DNA of 64,000 bases from Nitrosomonas sp. (GCA_024281825.1 JAMWZY010000006.1:62001-126000), one strand, 5' to 3'; positions 49,201 through 58,121 are shown, numbered from the stretch's first letter. Program-made: numbers and translations. Notes: generated from the letters alone by a model not told the origin.

Positions 49201-49540
49201 AACTTTCATTAGCCAGGCGCAGCGTCGCACGACTGTGTGTGCGGGAACGAATCATATCGCCCAAACACAGCACCGTATCCAGGGTTACCGGTTGCCAGAT
49301 TTGCTGCCTTTGCTGAGCGCGACGCACTTCGATGGTGCCTTGAGTCGATACAATCCGAGCCACTTCAACTTTACATACGCTCGATGCATGCACTTTTCCG
49401 ATGAATGCAACCATGCAGATGATCAAAACGCTTACACATAAAACGATGATAGCTAACTTTCGTGCGATCCCATAAAACCTAAAGAACCCATATATTGGCA
49501 TGATGTTTTTTACGCACAAAATAGCTCGGTTCGATAGCAT
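46244..49540 (-). CDS. FecR-domain / TPR / outer-membrane beta-barrel protein
   Basis: A 1,098-residue envelope protein. Membrane signal (about 28-52, ending VHASS). FecR-like domain at about 60-210 (STQGTIEVRRAQQ, LCLGDMIRS, 'VNASVHGTEFLVEA'). About eight TPR units at 235-560 with the W/L/G-A-Y-A pattern ('ALVSAQQAVQLNPNLA', 'PRLGLGLALIREGQLEAG'). The last 450 residues are strands with aromatic ends, TonB-receptor-like, finishing 'RNLLDDNFY' and FLGVTLNL. It may assemble or secrete a surface structure or polymer. Start at ATG 49540 or 49501; neither has a clear ribosome site. An IS5-family element lies 184 bases upstream. Confidence 0.82.
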   Translation of the reverse strand: MLSNRAILCVKNIMPIYGFFRFYGIARKLAIIVLCVSVLIICMVAFIGKVHASSVCKVEVARIVSTQGTIEVRRAQQRQQIWQPVTLDTVLCLGDMIRSRTHSRATLRLANESFLNLNQKSSMTFLPANEEKKSFLMQLLEGVIHIITRTPKPFDVTTPFVNASVHGTEFLVEAAEKNNRVVVYEGKVAVTNDYGSVVLNDREAATASQYQAPQKTIHIHPVDAVQWALYYPTLAMYWLREDADASGAIASIQRASDALIVGQADEAKSVIAQVLRREPNNSDAHALLAIIAVTQNDKEAAYDSANQAVIFNPQSAVAYIALSYTQQARFEIEEALASIRKSLVIDPHNALAVARLAELQASLGELEQALVSAQQAVQLNPNLARTQTVLGFAHLLQMDTQMAKHTFNRSIALDSADPMPRLGLGLALIREGQLEAGRAQLEVAVSLDPANSLIRSYLGKAYFEERRYPHASTQFDLAKERDPKDPTPWLYDAIQKQTQNRPIEALQDIQKSIALNDNRAVYRSKFLLDRDEAARGSSLARIFETLGFERRAVMETAKSLSSDPANHSAHRFLADTYVNTPRHEIARVSELLQAQLLQPINVNPVQPHMAVADLNIITGTTPSAVSFNEFAPLMERNKPQVVASGVVGSNSTLGNEVVASMQRDRASVSLGQFHYETNGFRENNDQKHNIYNGFFQYALTPKLNVQTEVRRRETEHGDLKLNFKEKADEGYYRKLNESTARIGARYALSPNQDIILSGKYVDRDVNVTTEGLFHNKSKLSGFHGEMQHLYRNDRYNTTTGGGGYDFDGTLQEKKETHTRKNIYNYTNINLLSNLTTTLGLSYDSFKKTEDKETEDKDVDKINPKFGLQWDMTSFLRLRAAWFETTKSHLVAQQTIEPTQVAGFNQFYDDPNGTRSRRMGIGLDSKAYEKIFSGFEISRRHIKVPLKNKFSKYEEELYRAYVYWALHTNWVAKGEFQYEDFTDKSGARDSNPIKLQTLSAPASIEYFHPSGIFSRFMTTFVQQDLVRGNSDKSGTSHFVLLDFSVGFRFPNRRGILSLEGRNLLDDNFYYRDDTFRNSEPGITRFIPQRTIFLGVTLNL

Positions 49541-49719
49541 TTTAAAAATTATTTTGATATTTATTGATATTGATAGCTACATCAACCAAGCCATCAGAAA
49601 TTGACTTAAGTAATAACCATCATCGTAACGCAGTTTACATATAAATTTTGTGAGAAAAGTCACATTCCAAAGAAATACGCTGTCGATCACAGCATTTGGC
49701 CTAGGCTTCCCATAGAAAG

Positions 49720-49723
49720 CTAG
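49720..49723 (+). repeat. Left target-site duplication CTAG
   Basis: Directly outside the left inverted repeat; identical to the four bases outside the right repeat. A CTAG duplication is typical of IS5-group insertions. Confidence 0.8.
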
Positions 49724-50919
49724 GGAAACACTGATCTATTCGATCACATCGAATCGACTTACAGAAGTAAGATAAAATACCTCGCTATTGATAAACATGG
49801 AATAGAGCGATGCAATCAAGCTTTTCTGACCTGGAATATGCGGCGAAGAAGAAACAAACCCGTCGTGATCGTTTTTTGGTTGAGATTGAAGCTGCAACAC
49901 CGTGGACATCCCTGCTGAATGTTATTGCTCCGTATTATCCGGTTAGCGGTAGGCGAGGTCATCCACCGATTGGTCTGGAGCGGATACTGCGGATGTATAT
50001 TGTGCAACAGTGCTTTGGTTTTTCGGATGAAGGCACGGAAGATGCTGTATACGATAGTCAAGCAATTCGCCGCTTTGTTGGTATTGATTTGAATCGGGAA
50101 GGGGTACCGGATGCAACGACTCTGCTGAAATTCCGCCATTTGCTGGAAGCGCATCATCTGACGGAATCGATCTTCGCTGCAATCAACGCGCACCTGGCTG
50201 AACGCGGGCTATTTCTTCGCGAAGGTACGATTGTTGATGCCACGCTGATTTCAGCACCGCCTTCGACCAAGAATAGAGGAGGAAAACGCGATAGCGAAAT
50301 GCATCAAACCAAGAAAGGCAAGCAGTGGCACTTCGGCATGAAGGTGCACATCGGTGCCGATGCGCAATCAGGGCTCGTTCATACCCTGATCGGAACGGCA
50401 GCTAATGTCCATGATGTTACTCAGGCACAGGCGCTGTTGCATGGTGATGAAACCGATGTGTTTGGTGATGCGGGCTATCTGGGTGTTGAAAAACGAGAAG
50501 AGAATCTTGCATTGCCCTTAACCTGGCATATTGCGATGCGCCCTTCCAAGCGCAAGGCATTGCCCAAAACAGCAGCTGGCGAACTGATGGAGAAGCTTGA
50601 ACATGCAAAAGCCAGCATTCGCGCCAAGGTTGAGCATCCCTTTCATGTCGTAAAGAATCTGTTCATGCATCGTAAGACACGCTACAAAGGAATGGCCAAA
50701 AATAATGCTCAGATGTTTTCACTGTTTGGCCTTGCCAACTTGCTGCTGGCTCGCCGGTGGTTAGGTAACTCTGACAGCCAGATTGCGTCTTAAAAACAAG
50801 AAATGAATGGAATAAGGCAAGTAATAGCGCAATTCAAGCCAGAATATGGCAAATCTTAACCCAATATCCCAAAACCGCTCGCTTTGCCCTTGGGATGCAG
50901 TGAATTAATCAGCGTTTCC
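49724..50919 (+). mobile_element. Intact IS5-family insertion sequence
   Basis: A 1,196-base element bounded by imperfect inverted repeats: left GGAAACACTGATCTATTCG, right (reverse complement) GGAAACGCTGATTAATTCA. The ends are flanked by the same 4-bp sequence CTAG (49720-49723 and 50920-50923), the usual target duplication of the IS5 group. One full transposase gene fills it. It sits between the 3' end of dnaQ and the start of the FecR-TPR-barrel gene. Confidence 0.93.
49810..50793 (+). CDS. IS5-family DDE transposase
   Basis: A 327-residue transposase. N-terminal DUF772-type domain ('PIGLERILRMYIVQQCFGFSDEG' region, key residues RMY and QQ), then the DDE catalytic part: first Asp in GTIVDATLI, second in VFGDAGYLG, Glu in 'RAKVEHPFHVVKNLF'. 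Complete and not frameshifted, so the element could still be active. It fills most of the element between the inverted repeats. Confidence 0.95.
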   Translation: MQSSFSDLEYAAKKKQTRRDRFLVEIEAATPWTSLLNVIAPYYPVSGRRGHPPIGLERILRMYIVQQCFGFSDEGTEDAVYDSQAIRRFVGIDLNREGVPDATTLLKFRHLLEAHHLTESIFAAINAHLAERGLFLREGTIVDATLISAPPSTKNRGGKRDSEMHQTKKGKQWHFGMKVHIGADAQSGLVHTLIGTAANVHDVTQAQALLHGDETDVFGDAGYLGVEKREENLALPLTWHIAMRPSKRKALPKTAAGELMEKLEHAKASIRAKVEHPFHVVKNLFMHRKTRYKGMAKNNAQMFSLFGLANLLLARRWLGNSDSQIAS

Positions 50920-50923
50920 CTAG
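50920..50923 (+). repeat. Right target-site duplication CTAG
   Basis: Directly outside the right inverted repeat, matching the left copy at 49720-49723. Intact duplications suggest a simple, unrearranged insertion. Confidence 0.8.
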
Positions 50924-51027
50924 TAGTAGATTTCCTAAGATAAAATTCAGTGACAAAAGCTATGGGAGTGTTGCTGGGATCTTACAATTAAAAACTCGGA
51001 AACGTAAGTTGAAATGCACCGTACACT

Positions 51028-51747
51028 TTATTCATTGATAACTTGATCATCTTCTCCGAGCTTTTGCCAGATGCAAGTGTTACCACTCTGAGAAGTAATC
51101 ATTTTCAGTATCGATGCATGCTCAGCGCATTCACTTTCCGTTGCTTTAATAATTCTCAGTAGGTGTTTTTCCGAAAAAACGGTGAGATTCTGGATGGAAT
51201 CTTTGTGTTCCAAATCCATGAGCAAGCTTTCTTGCCCCCGTGTCATAGCCAGATAGACTTCAGCTAGCAACTCGGAATCTAACAATGCTCCATGCAGTGT
51301 TCGTTTGGAATGATCAATACTATAGCGCTCGCATAAAGCATCTAAATTATTGCGTTTCCCTGGATGAAATTCCTTTGCAAGCCTTAGCGTATCAATAATT
51401 GAGACACAATACTGATCAAGCTGTAACATTTCCAACAATGCCAACTCATGATTTAAGAAACCAACATCAAAGGGTGCGTTATGAATGATCAATTCAGCAT
51501 GATCAATAAAACCCAAGAAGTCCTTCGCAACCTCAGCGAATTTGGGTTTATCCAGAAGAAATCCCCTGGTTAACCCATGGACTTGCAAAGCAGCTTCATC
51601 GCTATCTCGTTCGGGATTCAAGTAGTAATGAATCCGATTACCGGTCAAATGTCGATTTATTAACTCAATCGCAGCCAGCTCTACAATGCGATGCCCCTGC
51701 TTTGGATCTAAGCCCGTTGTTTCAGTATCAATTACAATTTGCCGCAT
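51028..51747 (-). CDS. dnaQ: DNA polymerase III epsilon (proofreading exonuclease)
   Basis: A 239-residue DnaQ-type 3'-5' exonuclease. Exo I IVIDTETTGLDP (catalytic Asp and Glu), Exo II HNAPFDVGFLNHEL, Exo III with HGALLDSELLAEVY, giving the DEDDh set. It lies nine bases downstream of rnhA; the rnhA-dnaQ pair is common in proteobacteria. Confidence 0.95.
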   Translation of the reverse strand: MRQIVIDTETTGLDPKQGHRIVELAAIELINRHLTGNRIHYYLNPERDSDEAALQVHGLTRGFLLDKPKFAEVAKDFLGFIDHAELIIHNAPFDVGFLNHELALLEMLQLDQYCVSIIDTLRLAKEFHPGKRNNLDALCERYSIDHSKRTLHGALLDSELLAEVYLAMTRGQESLLMDLEHKDSIQNLTVFSEKHLLRIIKATESECAEHASILKMITSQSGNTCIWQKLGEDDQVINE

Positions 51748-51756
51748 GAAAACTAC

Positions 51757-52230
51757 CTAAGCTTTATTATCAGGATTATTTTCCTGATCTAAGATCATTG
51801 CCACACCCAAATTTGCCAGCCGATCAGCATGTTCATTACCTTCATGCCCAGCGTGTCCGCGCACCCAGTACCATTCGATTTCATGAAGCTGCACTAAGCG
51901 ATCGAGCATCTTCCACAGATCGTCGTTCTTCACTGGTTTCTTTGCGGAAGTTTTCCAATTACGTATTTTCCAGTCATTGATCCATTCACTAATACCTTTT
52001 TTAAGATACTGCGAGTCCGTATGTAAATTAACCTGGCAAGAGCGTTTCAAAGCCTCTAAGGCACGCACTGCGGCCAACAATTCCATACGATTATTAGTAG
52101 TGAGCATCTCACCGCCATAAATTTCTTTTTCGTACCCATCATACCTCAGTAATGCGCCCCACCCGCCTATTCCAGGGTTTCCCTTGCACGCGCCATCAGT
52201 AAATATCTCTACCCTATTCCTATCAGCCAT
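51757..52230 (-). CDS. rnhA: Ribonuclease HI
   Basis: A 157-residue RNase H. The catalytic D-E-D-D set is in [35 protein letters not shown] and [12 protein letters not shown]; the basic protrusion ([15 protein letters not shown]) is present. Length is normal. It lies 61 bases downstream of the methyltransferase gene. Confidence 0.97.
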   Translation of the reverse strand: MADRNRVEIFTDGACKGNPGIGGWGALLRYDGYEKEIYGGEMLTTNNRMELLAAVRALEALKRSCQVNLHTDSQYLKKGISEWINDWKIRNWKTSAKKPVKNDDLWKMLDRLVQLHEIEWYWVRGHAGHEGNEHADRLANLGVAMILDQENNPDNKA

Positions 52231-52291
52231 AGATCATTCCATTCATGATGCAAACAATAAGTCGAGGGATTTTAGTAGTTTGATCAATTTT

Positions 52292-53017
52292 TTAATTGAG
52301 TTTTTGTGTAACGGAAACAATGCGTTTTTTGCTATCGATATTTTTCTTCCATCCAGGTTTAATTACTCGCATTCCATGCATATGTTTAATTGCATGAAGA
52401 AAATATACGCCTCCGCCAATAGGCCACCACCGATCACCTGCTGCTTCCATGAAACGAAATCGCTGACGCCATTTTTCCTGCTCAAATGGAGGCGCATAAC
52501 AACACAATTGCCCACCCATTGTTTCAAAGTCGAGTAACTTCAGCCAATCCTTGAGACGTAATAAGGCGATAAAATTACCATTCCATGGATATTCCACTCG
52601 ATTCGCTTTTAAATAGCGAGATATACCCCATAAGCTCAGCGGATTAAAACCAGATATGACAATGTGTCCTTCTGGAATCAGGACACGGTAAACCTCGCGC
52701 AGAATTTGGTGCGGATTATTACTGAATTCAAGGGTATGTGGCATAATGGCCAGATCAATTGAATTACTTTGAATGGGTAAGAAATCGGCAGCTGCAATCA
52801 AAGCGGGTTGCGTTTTTTCTAACCCCACCGAAAACTGCAAAGGCATTCTGTTTAAGCGTAAAAAACAAAATTGCGGCAAACCTATTTGGATAGCGTTATA
52901 ACCGAAGATATTGGCGACAACTTTATCAAAATAACGATACTCATGCTCGAGCAAATAACGACCTAATGGTGACTCGAACCACTGCATGTTATGCGATCCG
53001 TCATGATTTCCGACCAT
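52292..53017 (-). CDS. SAM-dependent methyltransferase (class I)
   Basis: A 241-residue protein of the methyltransferase type encoded next to gloB and rnhA in many betaproteobacteria. Motif region: 'AAADFLPIQSNSIDLAIMPHTLEFSNNPHQILREVYRVLIPEG' (key residues PHTLEF and the REVYRVL turn). It lacks a strong glycine-rich motif I, so SAM binding is inferred from the family rather than seen. Divergent from gloB, with 88 bases between the starts. Confidence 0.78.
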   Translation of the reverse strand: MVGNHDGSHNMQWFESPLGRYLLEHEYRYFDKVVANIFGYNAIQIGLPQFCFLRLNRMPLQFSVGLEKTQPALIAAADFLPIQSNSIDLAIMPHTLEFSNNPHQILREVYRVLIPEGHIVISGFNPLSLWGISRYLKANRVEYPWNGNFIALLRLKDWLKLLDFETMGGQLCCYAPPFEQEKWRQRFRFMEAAGDRWWPIGGGVYFLHAIKHMHGMRVIKPGWKKNIDSKKRIVSVTQKLN

Positions 53018-53105
53018 ATCTTATTAATAACCCATCACTGTTAACGAGATTAATAACAACTCAGTATCCGTCAAATATTCAATTACCTCACAAAAATCAA
53101 ACGAT

Positions 53106-53882
53106 ATGATTAATGTATATCCAGTCCGCGCATTCAAAGACAATTATATCTGGGTTCTGCATAATGATGTCCATGCGATTGCAGTGGATCCGGGAATATC
53201 GGATCCAGTGATTCATTACTTACAAGCCAATAAATTAAAACTCATCGCAATCCTCGTTACGCATCATCATCATGATCATACTGGAGGAATTAGTGATCTG
53301 ACCAAACTATTTGATATTCCGGTTTACGGCCCTCAATCTGATAGCATTCCAGATGTTACAAATGTGGTATCTGAAAGTGAAGAAATACTGATCAAAACCC
53401 TTGGCCTTAAACTAACAGTGCTGAATATTCCCGGCCATACACGCGAGCATATTGCTTATTATGCCGATCATCCCTTCCAGGGCGTATTTTGCGGTGACAC
53501 GCTATTCGCATGTGGATGCGGCAGAGTGTTCGAAGGAACTCACACGCAAATGCATGCATCACTCAATAAACTATCCCAGTTACCTAACAGCACTCTGGTT
53601 TATTGTACACACGAATACACACTCAACAATATCCGCTTTGCAAAATGCGTAGACCCCGGAAACCAGGCGCTCTTAAATTTTGAAATTCTATGTAATCAAT
53701 TAGTTATCGAACAACATCCAACCCTACCTACCACCATTGAACTTGAAAAAGCGATTAACCCTTTCCTACGGTGCGATCAACCCGCAATCATCAATTGCGC
53801 TCAAAGTCGCTCAAAGCTACTGACAATCAATTCTAACGAAGTTTTTTCTATCTTACGGCAGTGGAAAGACAGTTTCTGCTAA
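53106..53882 (+). CDS. gloB: Hydroxyacylglutathione hydrolase (glyoxalase II)
   Basis: A 258-residue metallo-beta-lactamase-fold hydrolase that splits S-lactoylglutathione. The metal motif THHHHDHTGG (about residues 52-60), further ligands in IPGHTREH and FCGDTLFA, and HEYTLNNI are visible. It completes methylglyoxal detoxification with GloA, which is not in the window. Confidence 0.96.
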   Translation: MINVYPVRAFKDNYIWVLHNDVHAIAVDPGISDPVIHYLQANKLKLIAILVTHHHHDHTGGISDLTKLFDIPVYGPQSDSIPDVTNVVSESEEILIKTLGLKLTVLNIPGHTREHIAYYADHPFQGVFCGDTLFACGCGRVFEGTHTQMHASLNKLSQLPNSTLVYCTHEYTLNNIRFAKCVDPGNQALLNFEILCNQLVIEQHPTLPTTIELEKAINPFLRCDQPAIINCAQSRSKLLTINSNEVFSILRQWKDSFC

Positions 53883-54018
53883 GAAATAAAGCACAAAAAA
53901 TGAAAAAGCAACCTGCTCCGAACCAAGCCTAAACTAGCCCGCTTCCAAGTCAGATTGCTTTAAGGACGCCTATATTCAAATATAGATGTGTTCTAAAAAA
54001 ATTAAAAACTACCCTCGT

Positions 54019-54615
54019 TTATTTTTTAACAGGTTTGGCGGCACGAAGAACTGGATAATGCTGGATAAATACCATATCTTGTGCAGCATGACTTTTATGG
54101 CAAGCGGCACAAGCGTCATCGGCTTGCATAATGCCTTGTCTAGCTTCATAAGATTCAAATCCAAAAAATGCCCAGTTACCTGGTTTATCGGGATAACGCT
54201 TAGAATCTTTTACCATCGCAGCAATACCATTAAATTCTCCGGGGAAATAGCCATTTCCGCTTGCTGATTCTTTAGTCCCCACGCTAGTTAATTCTTTTAC
54301 GATTACAGTACCATCTCGGAATTCACCTGTTTTCTTCCAGTGACTCCAACTGGTTGGATCGATATAAACATTGTGAAACTCTGGAAATGCGGGTTTACCA
54401 TCATTCATATCATTGGGAGTAACGGGCGCGCCCACAAAAATCCATTCACGATAATCTTTTGGCGTTAACAACACATTTTCTTTAGTGAAGCTACCAAAAT
54501 TTAGGTCTTTTGCATGTTGATGATGCTCGCTAGAAGCTTTTACTGACGTAACCAATGCAACAGATAACAATGCCGGGAGCATACTCACTAATAATGTTTT
54601 TTTAATCTGAAACAT
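54019..54615 (-). CDS. cytL: Cytochrome P460
   Basis: A 198-residue exported c-type haem protein. Signal peptide (about 1-25, ending VKA) then 'LTPKDYREWIFVGAPVTPNDMNDG' (key REWIFVG), 'FHNVYIDPTSWSHWKKTGEF', 'GNWAFFGFE' and the haem motif CAACH near residue 170. This matches cytochrome P460 of ammonia oxidisers, which oxidises hydroxylamine with NO to nitrous oxide and has a haem cross-linked to a lysine. The frame is open to 54669; ATG 54615 gives a normal signal peptide. It is in its own unit between gloB and queD. Confidence 0.9.
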   Translation of the reverse strand: MFQIKKTLLVSMLPALLSVALVTSVKASSEHHQHAKDLNFGSFTKENVLLTPKDYREWIFVGAPVTPNDMNDGKPAFPEFHNVYIDPTSWSHWKKTGEFRDGTVIVKELTSVGTKESASGNGYFPGEFNGIAAMVKDSKRYPDKPGNWAFFGFESYEARQGIMQADDACAACHKSHAAQDMVFIQHYPVLRAAKPVKK

Positions 54616-54744
54616 AATTCTTCCTTTAAAATAGTCAAAGAAACGTAAAGAAAAAGCAATAGCACACACTGCTTCGCTTTAATAGTAGTCAAGCTAACCG
54701 ACCCCGTCAAGCGATTCATTGTGAGAACCATTCTGTAGTAACCA

Positions 54745-55200
54745 TTAACGCTGTACCATTTCACGTAATACTTCAGCCCAGCAATTCGGTGTTTCATACA
54801 AACGAATCTGTTCCAAACAAAGATGATTACCGTAAGTATCCTGATAGGCTTGATCGAGTACCTCAAACGCAATTTTCGCCAGATTTTCTGCGGTAGGCTG
54901 TGCATTTAACACGACGGTTTTGTGATCTGGTATGGTTTTCAAAAACTCAAGCACTATGGTATCCCTTTCATAAACCAAAAATGCATGATCCCAATGATCA
55001 ATCAGCACCGACTTAGCTATCCGCTTTACTTCTGAAAAATCCATCACCATACCTTGCTCAGGCACACCTTCGTCAGTAATAATGCTGCCTGACAGCGAAA
55101 CTTCAATCACATAGCGATGACCATGCAGGTGACGGCATTGGCTATTATGAGTAGAAATACGGTGCCCCGCATCAAATTCTAATTTGCGCGTAATCAACAT
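54745..55200 (-). CDS. queD: 6-carboxy-5,6,7,8-tetrahydropterin synthase (QueD)
   Basis: A 151-residue PTPS-family enzyme of queuosine/7-deazaguanine synthesis. The zinc histidines are in FDAGHRI and CRHLHGHRY, catalytic Cys in the 'NSQCRHLHGH' motif, and the C-terminal 'CLEQIRLYETPNCWAEV' is typical. It starts beside the divergent radical SAM gene. The pairing suggests, but does not prove, a role for that gene in the same tRNA-modification area. Confidence 0.92.
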   Translation of the reverse strand: MLITRKLEFDAGHRISTHNSQCRHLHGHRYVIEVSLSGSIITDEGVPEQGMVMDFSEVKRIAKSVLIDHWDHAFLVYERDTIVLEFLKTIPDHKTVVLNAQPTAENLAKIAFEVLDQAYQDTYGNHLCLEQIRLYETPNCWAEVLREMVQR

Positions 55201-55249
55201 AACAACATTAGTAAATGAGCAAATAATTAAAGATGGAATTGTAACATTG

Positions 55250-56107
55250 CCAATCCCTCCTCAACGACTGAATGCCATCGACCATAGTCGAGATAGCGCT
55301 GGACTAACTTATGTTTACCCAGTGGTATCACGTCGTGCGGGAGGTGTATCGATTGGAATCAATCTCAATCCGAACAATGCTTGCAATTGGCGATGCATTT
55401 ATTGTCAGGTTCCTAATTTGACGCGTGGCACTGCACCTCGCATTGATTTAAGCAAGCTTAGAAGCGAGTTGCATTTTTTTCTAAATGAACTGATTAATGG
55501 CGAGTTTATGCTGAAATACGTACCCGAAGAAGTCAGAGTAATTCGCGATATCGCTTTATCAGGGAATGGTGAACCAACCAGCGCCAAGGAATTCGATCAA
55601 GTTATCGAATTGATCGGAGCGGCATTAAAAGATTTTCCCATACTTAAGAACCTTAAATTGGTATTGATCACTAATGGCAGCTTAATCCACCGCAAATATG
55701 TGCAAGTCGGATTAAAACGTATGGCACAAATGAATGGAGAAATTTGGTTTAAATTTGACCGCGCTAGCACCGAAGCAAGAAAACGTGTCAATAATAGCGA
55801 TATCAGTTTGAAAAAGATTCGCACGCATTTGCGTATTGCCTCGGCAATCTGCCCTACTTGGCTACAGACTTGTATGTTCCAAATCAGTGGTGAAGCTCCA
55901 ACAGATTGTGAAGTAGATGCCTATTTAAAATTCATCAAACAACTCAATGATGAAGAAATTCCTTTACAAGGGATATTATTATATGGTTTAGCGCGTCCAT
56001 CACTACAATTCGAAGCTTCGCAATTATCCGCAGTCACTCAAGCATGGTTGATTAACTTTGCCGAAAAAATTAAAACGCTTGGTTTTAACGTAAAAATAAC
56101 CCCTTAA
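55250..56107 (+). CDS. Radical SAM protein (COG0731/TYW1-like group)
   Basis: A 285-residue radical SAM protein. The cluster-binding motif is CNWRCIYCQ (C-x3-C-x2-C), followed by 'VPNLTRGTAPRIDLSKL', the GNGEPTS SAM loop and 'ITNGSLIHR'. By eye it belongs to the broad radical SAM group named after wyosine synthesis; QueE is shorter and different, so the reaction is unknown. Start: TTG at 55250 with GGA nine bases upstream; the frame also reaches a TTG at 55184 inside queD. Confidence 0.82.
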   Translation, partial: PIPPQRLNAIDHSRDSAGLTYVYPVVSRRAGGVSIGINLNPNNACNWRCIYCQVPNLTRGTAPRIDLSKLRSELHFFLNELINGEFMLKYVPEEVRVIRDIALSGNGEPTSAKEFDQVIELIGAALKDFPILKNLKLVLITNGSLIHRKYVQVGLKRMAQMNGEIWFKFDRASTEARKRVNNSDISLKKIRTHLRIASAICPTWLQTCMFQISGEAPTDCEVDAYLKFIKQLNDEEIPLQGILLYGLARPSLQFEASQLSAVTQAWLINFAEKIKTLGFNVKITP

Positions 56108-56396
56108 TCAATCTTCTATTTTTGTGACTGATTTACAACAATATAATGTGATTGATCTTCATCAATATTCCTTTCTCAAATTGCTGATATTGAATATATT
56201 TAGATCGCAGTCAGTTTAAAGACTCTGATTTAATACGCAGAATAATTTTTTAATATATGCTTTAAAATCAATTGTTATCACATATAATAGCGGCCATAAA
56301 AAACCGCCATGTTATTTTTCGTGCCTTGCATATAGAAAATTACTGAATGCAATGCATGATAAACGTTATCAAACTTATCTAAACAGGAGCTTCACA

Positions 56397-58115
56397 ATGA
56401 ATTCATTGGGCATTTTTCCATCTCTGGCGAAACTCTCTACCAGACCAAAAGTGCGCTTATTAAAAAACATGCAGCAATACCTTATAGTCGGCTGCATCAC
56501 AATAATGTCCTGGACCTACCAAGTTCAGGCACAGTCTTCAACCAGTGCAAATAATCCTCCGACTAGTGCACCAGCAGCGGCAACATTACCTGCAGCTCCG
56601 CCAGCGCCAACAGCACTGCCCAGAGCTATTACTTCAGATGGTTTTGACAAATCAAAAGTACCTCCAGTTACAACGATGTCACGACCGGGGCTATTTATTC
56701 TCCCTCCAGGTGGCGCAGGTCATTATTCATTGTGGGATATGGTAACCGGAAACAAACGCGAGAAACCACCGGTAGCACCTTATGCACCGTTCGCTCTGTT
56801 AACAACACCTGCTTATGAAATTGATTTCCGCTATTTGGATAAAACGGGTGCTGAAAAGGATTTTTTTGATCCAGTAAAACGCATGCATCTAGGCGATGAC
56901 TGGTTATTATCTTTTGGTGGTAATTTTTGGTATCGCTATACGCATGAAACCGATAGTCGATTGAATACGGCGGATACCAATAACGACTTTCATTTGTTAC
57001 GCACACGCGTCCATGCAGACTTATGGTATCGCGACAAAGTAAGATTATTTGCAGAATTATTGGATGCCCGCGCTTTTGGTTCCGAGTTACCGCCCTTGGT
57101 TACCGATCGAAATCACGCAGATATGCTGAATTTGTTCACTGATATCAAGCTAGCCAATGTCAAAGATGGTCCTGTATATATTCGCGTTGGCCGACAAGAG
57201 TTATTGTATGGCTCACAACGCTTGATCTCTACCTTAGACTGGGTCAATACCCGTAGAACTTTCCAGGGTGTAAAAGCATTCTGGCGCACCCCAAGTTGGG
57301 ATATTGATGCGTTCTGGGTTCGACCTATGATTACTGAAAAAGGTAATGTAGACAATTGGGATACCAAGCAAAACTTTTTTGGCCTTTGGGGAACAAATAG
57401 GATTGCACCAACACACGCACTTGATCTCTATTTCTTGAGCCTAGAAAATGATCGCAATCTTACTGCTGCAAATGTATTGCGGGGTAATATTTTGCAAGGA
57501 GATTCACATGTTCACACGCTAGGTGGTCGTTTGGTTGGTAATTTTGATAATTATTTATATGAATTAGAAGGCATGTATCAATTTGGCCGGCGATCCAACA
57601 TGGATGTTTCTGCATTTGCAGTCGCTGCAGGTGCAGGCTACCGAATACCTACTCTGATGAATGCTCAAGGTTGGATACGTTATGATTTCGCTTCTGGTGA
57701 CAGTAATTCTACTGATGGCAGAAGCAATACTTTTAATCAATTATTTCCATTTGGACATTATTATATGGGATATCTTGATCGCGTCGGTCGTCAAAATGTC
57801 CATGATTTCAACGTTCAGTTTAGTATGCACCCAGTACCATGGATTACTTTTATCACGCAATATCATCGATTCTATTTAGCAAATCAACGCGATTATTTAT
57901 ACAATGCCGCTGGTCTTGCAACTTTTAGGGATGTTACCGGACAATCCGGCGGTCATATCGGAGATGAAATTGATTTTCGCTTTAATATACATGTCGACCG
58001 TCATCAAGATGTATTATTTGGCTACTCTAAATTATTTAGTGGCGATTTCCTGAAGAATCAAGCACCGGGAGTTTCCGCTGATCTTTTATACGTACAATAT
58101 AACTTCCGTTTTTAG
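56397..58115 (+). CDS. Alginate-export-type outer-membrane porin
   Basis: A 572-residue exported barrel. A signal peptide (about residues 25-42) is followed by a Pro/Ala/Thr-rich linker of about 50 residues and then the alginate-export domain (AlgE-like; 'MHLGDDWLLSFGGNFWYRY', 'VRVGRQELLYGSQRL', 'LDWVNTRRTFQGVK'). It ends in 'YVQYNFRF'. AGGAG stands seven bases before ATG 56397, fixing the start; the frame extends upstream without support. The substrate may be an anionic polymer or another solute; no alginate genes are in the window. Confidence 0.86.
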   Translation: MNSLGIFPSLAKLSTRPKVRLLKNMQQYLIVGCITIMSWTYQVQAQSSTSANNPPTSAPAAATLPAAPPAPTALPRAITSDGFDKSKVPPVTTMSRPGLFILPPGGAGHYSLWDMVTGNKREKPPVAPYAPFALLTTPAYEIDFRYLDKTGAEKDFFDPVKRMHLGDDWLLSFGGNFWYRYTHETDSRLNTADTNNDFHLLRTRVHADLWYRDKVRLFAELLDARAFGSELPPLVTDRNHADMLNLFTDIKLANVKDGPVYIRVGRQELLYGSQRLISTLDWVNTRRTFQGVKAFWRTPSWDIDAFWVRPMITEKGNVDNWDTKQNFFGLWGTNRIAPTHALDLYFLSLENDRNLTAANVLRGNILQGDSHVHTLGGRLVGNFDNYLYELEGMYQFGRRSNMDVSAFAVAAGAGYRIPTLMNAQGWIRYDFASGDSNSTDGRSNTFNQLFPFGHYYMGYLDRVGRQNVHDFNVQFSMHPVPWITFITQYHRFYLANQRDYLYNAAGLATFRDVTGQSGGHIGDEIDFRFNIHVDRHQDVLFGYSKLFSGDFLKNQAPGVSADLLYVQYNFRF

Positions 58116-58121
58116 TAATCA

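Noticed and set aside
55250..56107. Radical SAM gene as queE
   Set aside because: It is longer than QueE and its flanking motifs fit another radical SAM group; closeness to queD alone is not enough.
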